A model generated the notes under the pieces. The model had not been told where the DNA came from. It worked only from the letters and a program-made list of their open reading frames with translations, and did not search any database. From positions 5,054,501-5,118,500 of the forward strand of contig NZ_CP031396.1 in NCBI RefSeq assembly GCF_003363755.1: a stretch of 64,000 nucleotides of DNA. Direction: 5' to 3'. Positions within the stretch are counted from its first letter, which is position 1. Every line of letters starts with the position of its first letter. This DNA comes from Pseudomonas protegens (GTDB lineage Bacteria > Pseudomonadota > Gammaproteobacteria > Pseudomonadales > Pseudomonadaceae). Shown piece after piece: positions 24,159 through 33,158 of the stretch. Position numbers and translations under genes: made by a program.

Positions 24159-25187
24159 TCAGCGTTCCACGGGCACCGACAGGGCCGGGTTGCCCAGGGC
24201 GTGGGTCTTGGAATCGAAGAAGCGCAGGTTCAACTCCAACCCTTCGAACAGCTTGGTGTAGTGGCGCTTCTGGTGCTGGATGAACGCCGCGCTGCGCGGG
24301 TAGATGGAGATCGCCAGGGTCGTGACGGCCGACTGGCGGATCGCCTGCACCAGGTGCTGGTCCTGGGGGCCGAGGTTGTGGCCGAAGATGCACAGGGCGC
24401 CGCTGTGGTCCAGCAGTTGCTGGTAGCAGAACGACAGGTAGTCCGAGCTGCGGATGGTCTTGAGCTTGTCCGTCAGGGGGCCTTCGCTGACGAACAGCGG
24501 CACGTCGTCCAGGGTCTTGAGGGTGTTGTTGATGGCGAAGCTGCCCAGCAGGGTGCCTTCGGTGGAGCTCAGCTTGCGCGCGCTGCCGTCCAGGTTGCGC
24601 ACCAGGTGCAGGCCGCCGTGGAGGTAGAGCAAGCGGGTAGCGGCGCTGGAGGTGGTGCCCAGTGCGAAGGCCGGATCGGCGCCGTGAAACAGGTCATCGA
24701 TGCCTTGGTTGTCGTGCTGCACCGCCCAGTAGTTGAGCAGGTCGTAGTTGCTGGTGAACACCGTGGGATAGCGTCGCAGTTCCTGGTTGATCGCCGCCAG
24801 GCTTTGCGGCTGTACCAGGCGCCAGGGGATGTGCACCGCATGCACGGTGTTGATCAGGGCTTCCTTGATCGCGTAGTAGCGGTTGCGCGGCGCCGCCGAG
24901 CTGACGGCCAGGGCCTTGTTGACCCGGCTGGTGGTTTTCAATGCGCCCAGTACCTGTTCGAAGCTGCGGGTCTGCAGGGCTTCGAAGACGCTGAGCTCGG
25001 ACTGGCTCAGGGGCTTTTCTTCCACTGTGCGAGCGTTTTCGAACAGCGAGTCGTAGGCAAAGTCTTCCCAGACGGCACGGCTGGCACCGTTGCCGATCAG
25101 CAGGCCATTGAACGGTGTGCTCGTGCCCAGGGCGTTCCAGTCTTCAAGTTCGGCGTCAAATTCCTGGAAATCCGTCATCGCGGTCAT
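24159..25187 (-). CDS. DUF4917 family, SIR2-like fold
   Basis: A 342-residue protein. I see motifs expected of SIR2-like NAD-binding proteins: 'LLIGNGASRAVWEDF' (about residue 28), 'TVFTSNYDLLNYWA', 'LLYLHGGLHLV' and 'LCIFGHNLGPQDQHLVQAI'. SIR2-like domains in bacterial defence and signalling degrade NAD or bind nucleotides; whether this one is catalytic is unknown. Starts at 25196, 25187 and 25178 are in frame; none has a strong ribosome site. It is a lone gene, convergent with the XRE regulator and divergent from yiaY. I see no partner effector gene beside it. Confidence 0.75.
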   Translation of the reverse strand: MTAMTDFQEFDAELEDWNALGTSTPFNGLLIGNGASRAVWEDFAYDSLFENARTVEEKPLSQSELSVFEALQTRSFEQVLGALKTTSRVNKALAVSSAAPRNRYYAIKEALINTVHAVHIPWRLVQPQSLAAINQELRRYPTVFTSNYDLLNYWAVQHDNQGIDDLFHGADPAFALGTTSSAATRLLYLHGGLHLVRNLDGSARKLSSTEGTLLGSFAINNTLKTLDDVPLFVSEGPLTDKLKTIRSSDYLSFCYQQLLDHSGALCIFGHNLGPQDQHLVQAIRQSAVTTLAISIYPRSAAFIQHQKRHYTKLFEGLELNLRFFDSKTHALGNPALSVPVER

Positions 25188-25335
25188 TGGTCTCAAGGCA
25201 GAAGGTCATCAGGGCGCCGACTTTATCACGACCGACCCTTGAGCCAGATCAAGATCGCCCGTGACCGATGAGTCGATCCTGTCGGGCAGACATGAATCGA
25301 CACCCCGCATTGGGCATTCGCCTGGAGACTTCCTC

Positions 25336-26484
25336 ATGAGCAGCACCTTCTTCATCCCAGCCGTCAACATCATGGGCATCAATTGCCTGGACGAGGCCAT
25401 GAGCGCCATTCGCAATTATGGGTTTCGCAAGGCGCTGATCGTCACCGACGTCGGCCTGGCCAAGGCCGGGGTGGCGGGCATGATCGCCGAGAAGCTGGCC
25501 ATGCAGGACATCGATTCGGTGATCTTCGATGGCGCCAAGCCCAATCCGAGCATCGCCAACGTCGAGCAAGGGCTGGCGCAGTTGCAGCAGTCGCAGTGTG
25601 ATTTCGTCATCTCCCTGGGCGGCGGCTCGCCCCATGATTGCGCCAAGGGCATTGCCCTGTGTGCAACCAACGGCGGACACATTGGCGACTACGAAGGGGT
25701 CGACCAGTCGAGCAAGCCACAACTGCCGTTGATTGCCATCAACACCACCGCTGGCACCGCCAGCGAGATGACCCGCTTCTGCATCATTACCGACGAGTCG
25801 CGCCACGTGAAAATGGCCATCGTCGACCGCAACGTCACGCCACTGCTGTCGGTCAACGATCCGGCGCTGATGGTGGCGATGCCCAAGGGCCTGACCGCCG
25901 CCACCGGCATGGACGCCCTGACCCACGCGGTGGAGGCCTATGTGTCCACCGCCGCCAACCCGATCACCGACGCCTGTGCGCTCAAAGCCATCAGCATGAT
26001 CAGCGCGAACTTGCGCCAGGCGGTGCACGACGGCAGCGATTTGCTGGCCCGGGAGAACATGGCGTATGCGCAGTTCCTCGCCGGCATGGCCTTCAACAAC
26101 GCGTCCCTGGGCTTCGTGCATGCCATGGCTCACCAGTTGGGCGGTTTCTATGACCTGCCCCATGGCGTGTGCAACGCGGTGCTGTTGCCCCATGTGCAGA
26201 GCTTCAACGCCAGCGTCTGTGCCGAGCGCCTGACCGATGTGGCCCACGCCCTGGGCGCGGATATTCGAGGCTTCAGCCCGGAGGAGGGAGCCCAGGCGGC
26301 AATCGCGGCGATTCGCGCCTTGGCTCGGGACGTGGAAATCCCCGCCGGTTTGCGGGAACTGGGCGCCAAGTTGCAGGACATTCCGCTGCTGGCGGCCAAC
26401 GCCCTGAAAGACGCCTGTGGCCTGACCAACCCGCGTCCGGCGGATCAACGGCAGATCGAAGAGATTTTCCGTAGCGCGTTTTGA
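25336..26484 (+). CDS. yiaY: Iron-containing alcohol dehydrogenase, YiaY-like
   Basis: A 382-residue group III alcohol dehydrogenase. It matches remembered E. coli YiaY over long stretches ('FVISLGGGSPHDCAKGIALC', 'INTTAGTASEMTRFCIITDE'). The NAD-binding GGGS motif and the metal-site region 'TGMDALTHAVEAY' plus 'HAMAHQLGGFYDLPHGVCN' are intact. It oxidises primary alcohols or threonine-like substrates. The ATG at 25336 is preceded by GGAGACTTCCTC. It is a single gene; a REP unit follows the stop. Confidence 0.88.
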   Translation: MSSTFFIPAVNIMGINCLDEAMSAIRNYGFRKALIVTDVGLAKAGVAGMIAEKLAMQDIDSVIFDGAKPNPSIANVEQGLAQLQQSQCDFVISLGGGSPHDCAKGIALCATNGGHIGDYEGVDQSSKPQLPLIAINTTAGTASEMTRFCIITDESRHVKMAIVDRNVTPLLSVNDPALMVAMPKGLTAATGMDALTHAVEAYVSTAANPITDACALKAISMISANLRQAVHDGSDLLARENMAYAQFLAGMAFNNASLGFVHAMAHQLGGFYDLPHGVCNAVLLPHVQSFNASVCAERLTDVAHALGADIRGFSPEEGAQAAIAAIRALARDVEIPAGLRELGAKLQDIPLLAANALKDACGLTNPRPADQRQIEEIFRSAF

Positions 26485-26810
26485 GGAACGGGCAGGTCCG
26501 TTTCGCTGGCAAGCCAGCTCCTACAAGAGCCGGTTTGTCGGTGAAGCCCTCACCCTTGCTGCGGTGGCCGACGTTGAGTGTGGAACATTCGCAGTATCTG
26601 TAGCCGGTCCCCCCGTACCCGCTAGGGAATCAGGTAAGGCCAGCCGGATATCACCCACCCCCGGGTGCCGGGTAGCCGGCCTGAGGATCGGCCTGAGCAA
26701 TATGGCGGCCTTATTCCCGGACCCGTGCTCCCAGCGTTGAAAGCGTCGACGGGGCAGAGGATAGTGCGACCTGAAATCGCGCTGTATCCGCCTGTCACAA
26801 GGAGTCGTGA
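26485..26810. other. Gene-free stretch with a REP unit and GC-rich dyads
   Basis: After yiaY there is one REP unit (26499-26525), then about 280 bases with no credible reading frame. A CACCC/GGGTG dyad lies near 26650-26670. The ribosome site for the next gene (CAAGGAG) is at the right end. A promoter for the secreted-paralogue operon is expected here but I cannot place it. Confidence 0.4.
26499..26525. repeat. Single REP unit
   Basis: CGTTTCGCTGGCAAGCCAGCTCCTAC, one unit of the family found paired at 1907, 7836 and 16869. Confidence 0.75.
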
Positions 26811-27548
26811 ATGTTCCGTCGCTCTTCTTTGATCCCGCTTCTGGGCAGCCTGGCGCTGCTGGCCGGCACCACATCCGTCGCGGCCCAGTGCCTGCCGCCG
26901 CCCCGCAATGCCGAGGTTCCGGGCTTTTCCCTGTGCAAGGACTGGCCGGCCTTCGACGACCAGAGCATCAGCCTGCTGTCGGAACAGGTCCCGGACCCCA
27001 GCGACACCGGCAACGGTGACGGCACCTACAACCTGCAACTGGCGGTGCTGGACCGCAACAGCGGCAAGCCCCTGGCCAGTTACAGGCAGCCTGTGGCTTT
27101 CGTCTCCGACGCCTTCCGCCTGGAGAGCGTGAAACTCGACACCGGGCGCTTCCAACTGGCGCCACAAGTGCGGGCCTTTGGGGTTCGGGCTGCGTTCGAG
27201 GGCTCGTCCCGGGTCAACCCTTTCAATCAGGTCTGGCTCAGCCTGTATGTGCGCGAAGGCAGCACCCTGCGCCCGGTGCTGGAGAAGTTCCTGGCCCATT
27301 CCTACAACGGCGAATGGGATGGCCAGTGCGCCGGCGAGGGCACTGAAACCACGCGTACCCTGGAGATCGCCAAGACCCGCAGCCACGGTTATGCCGACCT
27401 GATCGTGCGTTCGGTCAGCGTCAGTACCCGGAGCGAAAAAGTCGGGGAGGAGTGCCGGTCCAAGTCCGTGACCGCCAAGCCGGTGCTCATCACTCTGCAT
27501 TACGACGGCCAGCGTTACGTGCTGCCCAATGGCTACAGCGGTATCTGA
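26811..27548 (+). CDS. Secreted protein of unknown function, paralogue 1 of 2
   Basis: A 245-residue protein with a Sec signal peptide ('LIPLLGSLALLAGTTSVAA', cleavage before QC). The mature part has four or more cysteines and conserved blocks: 'VKLDTGRFQLAPQVRAFGVR', 'HGYADLIVRSVSVSTR' and 'ITLHYDGQRYVLP'. The adjacent gene shares the same blocks in the same order, so they are tandem duplicates. GGAG precedes the ATG. No family recognised; periplasmic or secreted location is likely. Confidence 0.72.
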   Translation: MFRRSSLIPLLGSLALLAGTTSVAAQCLPPPRNAEVPGFSLCKDWPAFDDQSISLLSEQVPDPSDTGNGDGTYNLQLAVLDRNSGKPLASYRQPVAFVSDAFRLESVKLDTGRFQLAPQVRAFGVRAAFEGSSRVNPFNQVWLSLYVREGSTLRPVLEKFLAHSYNGEWDGQCAGEGTETTRTLEIAKTRSHGYADLIVRSVSVSTRSEKVGEECRSKSVTAKPVLITLHYDGQRYVLPNGYSGI

Positions 27549-27558
27549 GGGAGTTTTG

Positions 27559-28290
27559 ATGAAGTGGCTTGAGTCATGCGGCCTGGGCCTGGCCCTTTGT
27601 GCCGGGTTGGGGGGTGTCACGGCGGCGCAGGCGGGGTGCGACAACACGACGGGTATTCCCGGAGAGTTCTATGTCTGCAAGCCCTGGCCCGCAGAGCCGG
27701 AGCTGAGCATCAGTGCCCGGGCGACGCCCATGCCCGGGAGCCAGGCTGGCGACGTCAGCAGCTACAGCCTGGACGTATCGCTGCAGGACATCGACTCCGG
27801 TTGGACCCTGGCCAGCAACTACAAGGATAGCGCTCTGTTCTCCGATGCCGTGGCCCTGCAGGGGCTGCAGATCGACACCGGGCGCTACCGTTTGAATAAA
27901 GAGCAGCGAGCCTTTGGCCTGCGAGTTCTCTATCACCACAGCTCCAGTGCCATGCCCTACGAGAAAAGCGTGCTGACCCTGTATCGACGTGAAGACAAGG
28001 AAGTCCTGCCGCTGCTCGAAGGATTGGTGATGGATGAGAGCCACGGCGAGTTTGGCTGGGGCAGTGAGTGCGAGGGCCGCTCCCGGACCCTGCACCGGAC
28101 CCTGGAAGTCGGCAGTGGCCAGCGCAACGGTTACGCCGATCTGATCGTGCGTACCCGTGAAGTCAGCACCAGGCATTTCAAGGGCCGTGATGGCTGTGAA
28201 AGCCGTGATCTGCCGCCCAGGAACACGCTGGCGACCCTGCATTATGACGGCCAGCGCTATGCGCTGAGCAAAGCCCTGAAAGGACAGTAA
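27559..28290 (+). CDS. Secreted protein of unknown function, paralogue 2 of 2
   Basis: A 243-residue protein, diverged copy of the gene 10 bases upstream. Shared blocks include 'LQIDTGRYRLNKEQRAFGLR', 'NGYADLIVRTREVSTR' and 'ATLHYDGQRYALS'. The signal peptide reads 'GLGLALCAGLGGVTAAQAG'. The ATG at 27559 follows GAGGGAG. Most cysteines seen in the first copy are kept, suggesting conserved disulfides. It is followed after three bases by fosA, so all three could be cotranscribed. Confidence 0.72.
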   Translation: MKWLESCGLGLALCAGLGGVTAAQAGCDNTTGIPGEFYVCKPWPAEPELSISARATPMPGSQAGDVSSYSLDVSLQDIDSGWTLASNYKDSALFSDAVALQGLQIDTGRYRLNKEQRAFGLRVLYHHSSSAMPYEKSVLTLYRREDKEVLPLLEGLVMDESHGEFGWGSECEGRSRTLHRTLEVGSGQRNGYADLIVRTREVSTRHFKGRDGCESRDLPPRNTLATLHYDGQRYALSKALKGQ

Positions 28291-28293
28291 TCG

Positions 28294-28710
28294 ATGCTCA
28301 CCGGCCTCAATCACCTGACCCTGGCGGTCAGCGACTTGCCCCGCAGCCTGGCCTTCTATCACTCGCTGTTGCAACTGCGTCTGGAGGCCACCTGGGATGC
28401 GGGAGCCTACCTGTCACTGCCGGGACTATGGCTGTGCCTTTCCCTGGACCGGCAACGGCGGGCACCGGCAGTTGCCGATTACACCCATTACGCCTTTGGC
28501 GTCGGCGCTGTGGATTTTGCAGCGCTGGTCCAGCGCCTGCGTGAGGCGCGAGTGCCGGAGTGGCGCGACAACCGCAGCGAGGGCGCGTCGTTTTATTTTC
28601 TCGATCCCGATGGGCATCGACTGGAAGCTCATGTCGGTGACTTGGCTTCGCGATTACGGGCCTGTCGCGAACATCCTTACGCCGGGATGCGCTTTTACCC
28701 CGCCGACTGA
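28294..28710 (+). CDS. fosA: FosA fosfomycin glutathione transferase
   Basis: A 138-residue VOC-fold metalloenzyme that opens the fosfomycin epoxide with glutathione. It matches remembered P. aeruginosa FosA closely ('GLNHLTLAVSDLP', 'ADYTHYAFGV', 'NRSEGASFYFLDPDGHRLEAH'). The Mn ligands are in place: H7, H65 and E111. The K+-loop serine and the basic fosfomycin-binding residues in 'DNRSEG' are present. Start follows the upstream stop by three bases. It is chromosomal in setting, with no mobile element nearby, so it is probably intrinsic. Confidence 0.93.
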   Translation: MLTGLNHLTLAVSDLPRSLAFYHSLLQLRLEATWDAGAYLSLPGLWLCLSLDRQRRAPAVADYTHYAFGVGAVDFAALVQRLREARVPEWRDNRSEGASFYFLDPDGHRLEAHVGDLASRLRACREHPYAGMRFYPAD

Positions 28711-28836
28711 GGCGCCGCTACCGGGAAGCAGCTGACGAAAGCCGCTGGTGGCAAGGTGCCTTGATCGTGCAGAATCCGCCAGATTCGTTCTGTGCCTGGC
28801 GTTGCCGTGAGGTGCATCCGTTCTGGAGTCTTGCTG

Positions 28837-29475
28837 ATGACCTCATCGCTGTTGCTGGCTGTTATCGCCTCGGGTTTCATTTACGCGATCACCCCCGGGC
28901 CCGGTGTCCTGGCGGTCTTCGGTATTGGCGCTTCCCGTGGTCGACAGGCTGGCGCAGGGTTTCTCTGCGGGCACTTGCTGGGGGATGTGGTCTGGTGCAG
29001 TACGGCACTGATCGCCATTGTCGGCGCCCGGGAAATCGGCAGCGACGCCTTCAACATGCTCGGGGTGCTCAGCGGTCTGTACCTGTTCTGGCTGGGGCTG
29101 CGGGCGATCCGCAGTCGTGGTGGCAATGGCGATGAGCCTCAGGGTGCAGCGCGCAATCCGTTCTGGCACGGGATCATCTTCGGCCTGACCAACCCCAAGG
29201 CTTATCCGGTGGCGGTGGCGACGTTCACCGCCCTGCTGTCCAGTCGTGCGGAGCTGCTCAGCTGGTCCATGCTTCCCGGCCTGATTGCCCTGAGCTTCCT
29301 GGGCGGTCTCGGCGCTTACGCTATTCTCATCGGCGTGGTGGGGGCGCGGCAGGTACGCAGTTGGTATCAGCGTCACGAGCTGGCGATCACCCGGGTCTGC
29401 GGGGTGATGTTCATCGGTTTCGCGATCAATGCCCTGCTGCATGCGCTGCCGGGGCTGATCGGCAACAAGGCATAA
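28837..29475 (+). CDS. LysE/RhtB-family amino-acid exporter
   Basis: A 212-residue inner-membrane exporter with about six hydrophobic segments. The N-terminal hallmark 'FIYAITPGPGVLAVFGIGAS' is clear, as is the helix-4 region 'FGLTNPKAYPVAVATFTALL'. Members export threonine, homoserine or other amino acids. I chose 28837 (MTSSLLLAV) as it begins the first TM helix; an upstream frame from 28792 is not hydrophobic. It is a lone gene 126 bases after fosA. Substrate unknown. Confidence 0.88.
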   Translation: MTSSLLLAVIASGFIYAITPGPGVLAVFGIGASRGRQAGAGFLCGHLLGDVVWCSTALIAIVGAREIGSDAFNMLGVLSGLYLFWLGLRAIRSRGGNGDEPQGAARNPFWHGIIFGLTNPKAYPVAVATFTALLSSRAELLSWSMLPGLIALSFLGGLGAYAILIGVVGARQVRSWYQRHELAITRVCGVMFIGFAINALLHALPGLIGNKA

Positions 29476-29583
29476 CGCCGCTCGCGGAGTGCGAGGGTGG
29501 TGTTCAGCCGGTGTTCGTCACTGGCTGACCGGGCTCAAGGGATGGGTACTCAGTGCATTTTTCATGGGTAGTAGCTTTCTCTG

Positions 29584-30933
29584 ATGGCAACCAAGAACTC
29601 CGCGCCTCTGGCGAGTTTCATCGATCTGCTTCTGGACGTCGTGTGCGCCGTAGATAGCCAGGGTCGTTTCGTATTTGTCAGTGCCGCCTGCGAGCGGGTC
29701 TTCGGCTACACCGCCGACGAGCTGATCGGCCGGCCGATGATCGAGCTGGTGCACCCGGCCGATCGTGAGCGCACCCTGCAGGCCGCCCGGGAAATCATGG
29801 GGGGCGTGCCCAAGCCCAACTTCGAGAACCGTTACCTGCGCAAGGACGGGCGGGTGGCGCACATCCTCTGGTCGGCGCGCTGGTCGGAAGTGGACCAGTT
29901 GCGCATCGCCGTGGCCCGGGACATTACCGAGCGCAAACAGGCTGAATCGAAACAGGCGGCGTTGTATGCCATTTCCGAAGCGGCCCACGCCACCGAGGAC
30001 CTGCTGGTGCTGTTCAAGCATGTGCATCGGATCATCGGTGAGTGGCTGCCGGCGCTCAATTTCGTTCTGGCGCTGTACGACGAGCGCAGCGATAGCCTGA
30101 ACTTTCCCTACCATGTCGATGACTGCGAAAGCAGCCCGGAACTGCCCGGGACCCTGATCGGGCGTTTCTGCGCGCAGGTGCTGCGGCACGGCCAGTCCTT
30201 GCTGCTGGCACCGGAGTGTCCGTCGAGCCGGGATTTGTGGAACCAGTTCGCCGTCGTTCAAGGTCCTCGCTGCTGGTTGGGCGTGCCACTGAATTCGCAG
30301 AAGGGCACCATCGGCGTGCTCATGGTCAAAAGTGCACCCGGTGCCCGGGGCTACGGGGAGGCAGAGCTGGAATTGCTGCAGTACGTCAGCGCCCAGCTCG
30401 CCGCGGCCATCGAACGGGCGCAACTGCATGCGCGCCTGCACTACATGGCCGAGTACGATCAACTGACTCACCTGCCTAACCGTGAGCTGCTGCGCGAGCG
30501 CTTGCGTTCAGCCCTGGCTCGGGCCCGGCGCGACTCGGGACGCATGGCCTTGCTGTATGTCGACCTGGACAAGTTCAAGGAGGTCAACGACACCTGCGGG
30601 CATGCTGTGGGCGACATGCTGCTGCAAGCGGTGGCCAATCGCCTCAAAGGCTGCGTACGGGAAACCGACACCGTGGCACGCATGGGCGGTGATGAGTTCG
30701 TGGTGCTGCTGGAGAGCGTGCAGCACAGCGACGATGCCCAGCGTGTCGCCGAGAAGATTCGCCACGCGCTCAACGAGCCGCTGCGCCTGGATGGCCATTC
30801 GCTGAATATCCTGCCGAGTATCGGCATTGGCCTGTACCCCGAACATGGCCTGGAAGAAAAGCAGCTGTTCAAGCACGCCGATGAGGCGATGTACGCGGTC
30901 AAGCGCGAGCGCAAAAGCCGCTCCAGCGCCTGA
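29584..30933 (+). CDS. Diguanylate cyclase with PAS and GAF domains
   Basis: A 449-residue cytoplasmic sensor cyclase making c-di-GMP from GTP. A PAS domain (about 10-125, 'FGYTADELIGRPMIELVHP') is followed by a GAF domain (about 130-290) and a GGDEF domain (about 295-449). The active-site GGDEF is intact at 368-372, and an inhibitory RxxD site ('RETD', 359-362) sits five residues before it, so product inhibition is expected. No transmembrane segment is seen. The 108-base gap upstream has no gene. Confidence 0.93.
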   Translation: MATKNSAPLASFIDLLLDVVCAVDSQGRFVFVSAACERVFGYTADELIGRPMIELVHPADRERTLQAAREIMGGVPKPNFENRYLRKDGRVAHILWSARWSEVDQLRIAVARDITERKQAESKQAALYAISEAAHATEDLLVLFKHVHRIIGEWLPALNFVLALYDERSDSLNFPYHVDDCESSPELPGTLIGRFCAQVLRHGQSLLLAPECPSSRDLWNQFAVVQGPRCWLGVPLNSQKGTIGVLMVKSAPGARGYGEAELELLQYVSAQLAAAIERAQLHARLHYMAEYDQLTHLPNRELLRERLRSALARARRDSGRMALLYVDLDKFKEVNDTCGHAVGDMLLQAVANRLKGCVRETDTVARMGGDEFVVLLESVQHSDDAQRVAEKIRHALNEPLRLDGHSLNILPSIGIGLYPEHGLEEKQLFKHADEAMYAVKRERKSRSSA

Positions 30934-31090
30934 GGTCCAGGCCAGGGGCGAGGCTCTGCTTCCGGCCTGAACGACTCGCCATTCGTCGTACCACCGGCGA
31001 TTTTTCTAAACCTTTGCGGCTTCGGGTTTTCCCTATGCAGGCGGGTGCTGTGGCTCCCGCCGTACTGACTTGCAAGAGGAGACTCCCAGC

Positions 31091-31615
31091 ATGAACCCCA
31101 TGGCCACCATCCTCGGTCGTGCCGGCCTGGCCCTGCTGCTCGGCCTTGGCGCCAGCAACGCCCTGGCCCAGTCCCCCGCGGCCTTTATCGACGACGCCTC
31201 GGCCAAGGGCATGGCCGATATCGAAGCCAGCCGCCTGGCGCATCAACACACCTCGTCCAGGGCGGTCAAGGAATACACCATTCAGGTGATCAACGATCGC
31301 ACCACGGCCAACCAGCACCTGGCCAAAATCGCCAGGCAACTGGACCTGCCGGTGGCCCCCCGAGAGCAGGTCATGGACCAGGCCAAGCGCTTGATGCCGC
31401 CGCTACCCGAGGGGACGGATTTCGACCGTGCCTATGCCGCCAACCAGATCAAGGCCACTGAAGCGGCGATCCGACAGATCCAGCAACAGGCGCAAACCAG
31501 TGACGTGCCTCAACTCAAGGCCTTCGCCGAGGAAACCCTGCCCAAGCTGGAGAACCACCTGCAAATGGCCAAGGCCATCCAGGCTGGACGTCACACCGAG
31601 CGCTTGGATGGTTGA
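31091..31615 (+). CDS. DUF4142 family protein, secreted
   Basis: A 174-residue helical protein with a Sec signal peptide ('ILGRAGLALLLGLGASNALAQ'). The mature domain has the DUF4142 pattern: 'FIDDASAKGMADIEASRLA', 'VKEYTIQVINDRTTANQHL', and a late 'LENHLQMAKAI'. The family is a four-helix ferritin-like bundle of unknown function found in periplasm. GAGGAG lies about 12 bases before the ATG at 31091. It stands alone. Confidence 0.85.
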   Translation: MNPMATILGRAGLALLLGLGASNALAQSPAAFIDDASAKGMADIEASRLAHQHTSSRAVKEYTIQVINDRTTANQHLAKIARQLDLPVAPREQVMDQAKRLMPPLPEGTDFDRAYAANQIKATEAAIRQIQQQAQTSDVPQLKAFAEETLPKLENHLQMAKAIQAGRHTERLDG

Positions 31616-31865
31616 GTGATGATCAGCCACTCCTGATCGTTGGAGGAGTGCAAAGCGGCTGTTCAGCGTTCCTCCCTCACCTCTGTCTGTCTATGAGACT
31701 TGCTGATGCATCATTGATGTCGTCCGCGGTTTAGTGTTGCCCTTGACTGAAGTGCGCCTCACTTGATGTGGATGTCTGTCTAGGTGACGGTTTGTGTCTA
31801 GTATCTATTGGCGGTCAAAGTGCCAGCACGCTAACTCACGGATCGGTATCAGTCAGAGGTCGCTC

Positions 31866-32951
31866 ATGGAATTTTTCGAAAAACTAACCAGTCTTGCTGC
31901 CAAGGTGCGCTTGCAAGGCGCAGCCATTCAAACTGAAGAGGCAACGAAGAACGCTTTCGTCATGCCCTTTATCAATACGGTTCTGGGTTATGACGTCTTC
32001 GATCCCATGGAGGTGACCCCTGAATTCGTCTGTGATGTTGGAACCAAGAAGGGCGAGAAGATCGATTACGCGATCATCAAGGATGGAGAGGTGCAGATAC
32101 TCATCGAGTGCAAGAAAATCGGTGAGCCGCTGCACATCAATCATGCTTCTCAGTTGTTTCGTTATTTTCATGTCACCAGTGCGCGCATTTCCATTCTTAC
32201 TAATGGTCAGGTCTACAAGTTCTTCACCGATCTGGATGCGCCGAACAAGATGGATGAAAAGCCCTTCCTTGAACTTGATCTGCTGGATATCGACGAATAC
32301 TCCGTCCCTGAATTGATCAAGTTGACCAAGTCGGCGTTTGACGTTGAATCGGTTCTTAGTGCAGCGGGGGAGTTGAAGTACGTCAGCCAGATCAAGAAGG
32401 TCATTGCGTCTCAGGTGAGCAAACCCGACGACGACTTGGTGAAGGTTTTTGCGTCCCGGGTCTATGAAGGTGTGATCACTCAAAAAGTGCGGGAGCAGTT
32501 TTATGAATTGACCCGCAAGGCGCTCGGTCAGTTTCTCAATGACCAGATCAATGATCGTCTCAAGTCGGCAATGAGTGGCTCCAGCCAGGTGGTCATTAAT
32601 CAGCACTCGGCGCCTATCAACGATGTGCAGGAGACCACTGAGACGGACGGATCTGAGGAAAAGATCTTCACTACGCTGGAGGAGCTGGAGGCGTATCACA
32701 TTGTGCGGGCGGTGGTGCGTTCAGTGGTTGATGCCAAGCGTATTGTCCAGCGCGATACCCAGAGCTACTTCGGTATTTTGCTCGACGATAACAATCGCAA
32801 GCCCATCTGCCGTTTGCATTTCAATCGAGCCCAGAAGTACATCGGCATTTTCGACCAGGACAAAGTCGAGACACGTCATCCGATCAGTTCCGTCGACGAA
32901 ATCTACGAGTATGCGGATCACTTGAAGAAGACTGTGGGTTATTACGAATAG
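31866..32951 (+). CDS. Stand-alone PD-(D/E)XK nuclease-like protein (HsdR N-domain-like)
   Basis: A 361-residue protein. The N-terminal 200 residues look like the nuclease domain of type I restriction subunits: E25 in 'QTEEATKNAFVMPFI', D67 in 'KIDYAIIKDG', and E81-C-K83 in 'ILIECKKIG', which together form a PD-(D/E)XK site. 'SARISILTNGQVYKFF' is also typical. No helicase follows; the C-terminal part ends in a small alpha/beta domain ('RPIC'-like 'RKPICRLHFNRAQKYIGIF'). No methylase or specificity subunit is nearby. Lower GC than its neighbours suggests transfer. A nucleic-acid cutting or defence role is inference. Confidence 0.75.
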   Translation: MEFFEKLTSLAAKVRLQGAAIQTEEATKNAFVMPFINTVLGYDVFDPMEVTPEFVCDVGTKKGEKIDYAIIKDGEVQILIECKKIGEPLHINHASQLFRYFHVTSARISILTNGQVYKFFTDLDAPNKMDEKPFLELDLLDIDEYSVPELIKLTKSAFDVESVLSAAGELKYVSQIKKVIASQVSKPDDDLVKVFASRVYEGVITQKVREQFYELTRKALGQFLNDQINDRLKSAMSGSSQVVINQHSAPINDVQETTETDGSEEKIFTTLEELEAYHIVRAVVRSVVDAKRIVQRDTQSYFGILLDDNNRKPICRLHFNRAQKYIGIFDQDKVETRHPISSVDEIYEYADHLKKTVGYYE

Positions 32952-32983
32952 GCCATCCGTGCGCTGAGAACTGCACTGTTGCA

Positions 32984-33015
32984 GCTCATGTGGCGGCGGA
33001 ACTCGCCACATGAGC
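32984..33015. terminator. Strong hairpin downstream of the nuclease-like gene
   Basis: GCTCATGTGGCG, eight-base loop, CGCCACATGAGC: a perfect 12-base stem 33 bases after the stop. The first T-run (five T's) comes 14 bases later, after a second small AGCAA/TTGCT dyad, so it is either an imperfect terminator or an RNA-end structure. Confidence 0.55.
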
Positions 33016-33158
33016 AAGGCGCTCCGCTTTTTGCTTACACCTCAGAACATCCCTTCGCACAATAAAACAGGATTGTGCTGGAGCCGCTGGGCCTGTGGGC
33101 TTAACGTGGCCCGGGTCAGGCGGCGCATGGCGCGTCGCGAGGCTCAAGGAGGTAGCAG

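Noticed and set aside
28294..28710. fosA as a sign of a mobile resistance cassette
   Set aside because: No transposase, integron or repeat border is near, and chromosomal fosA is normal in Pseudomonas.
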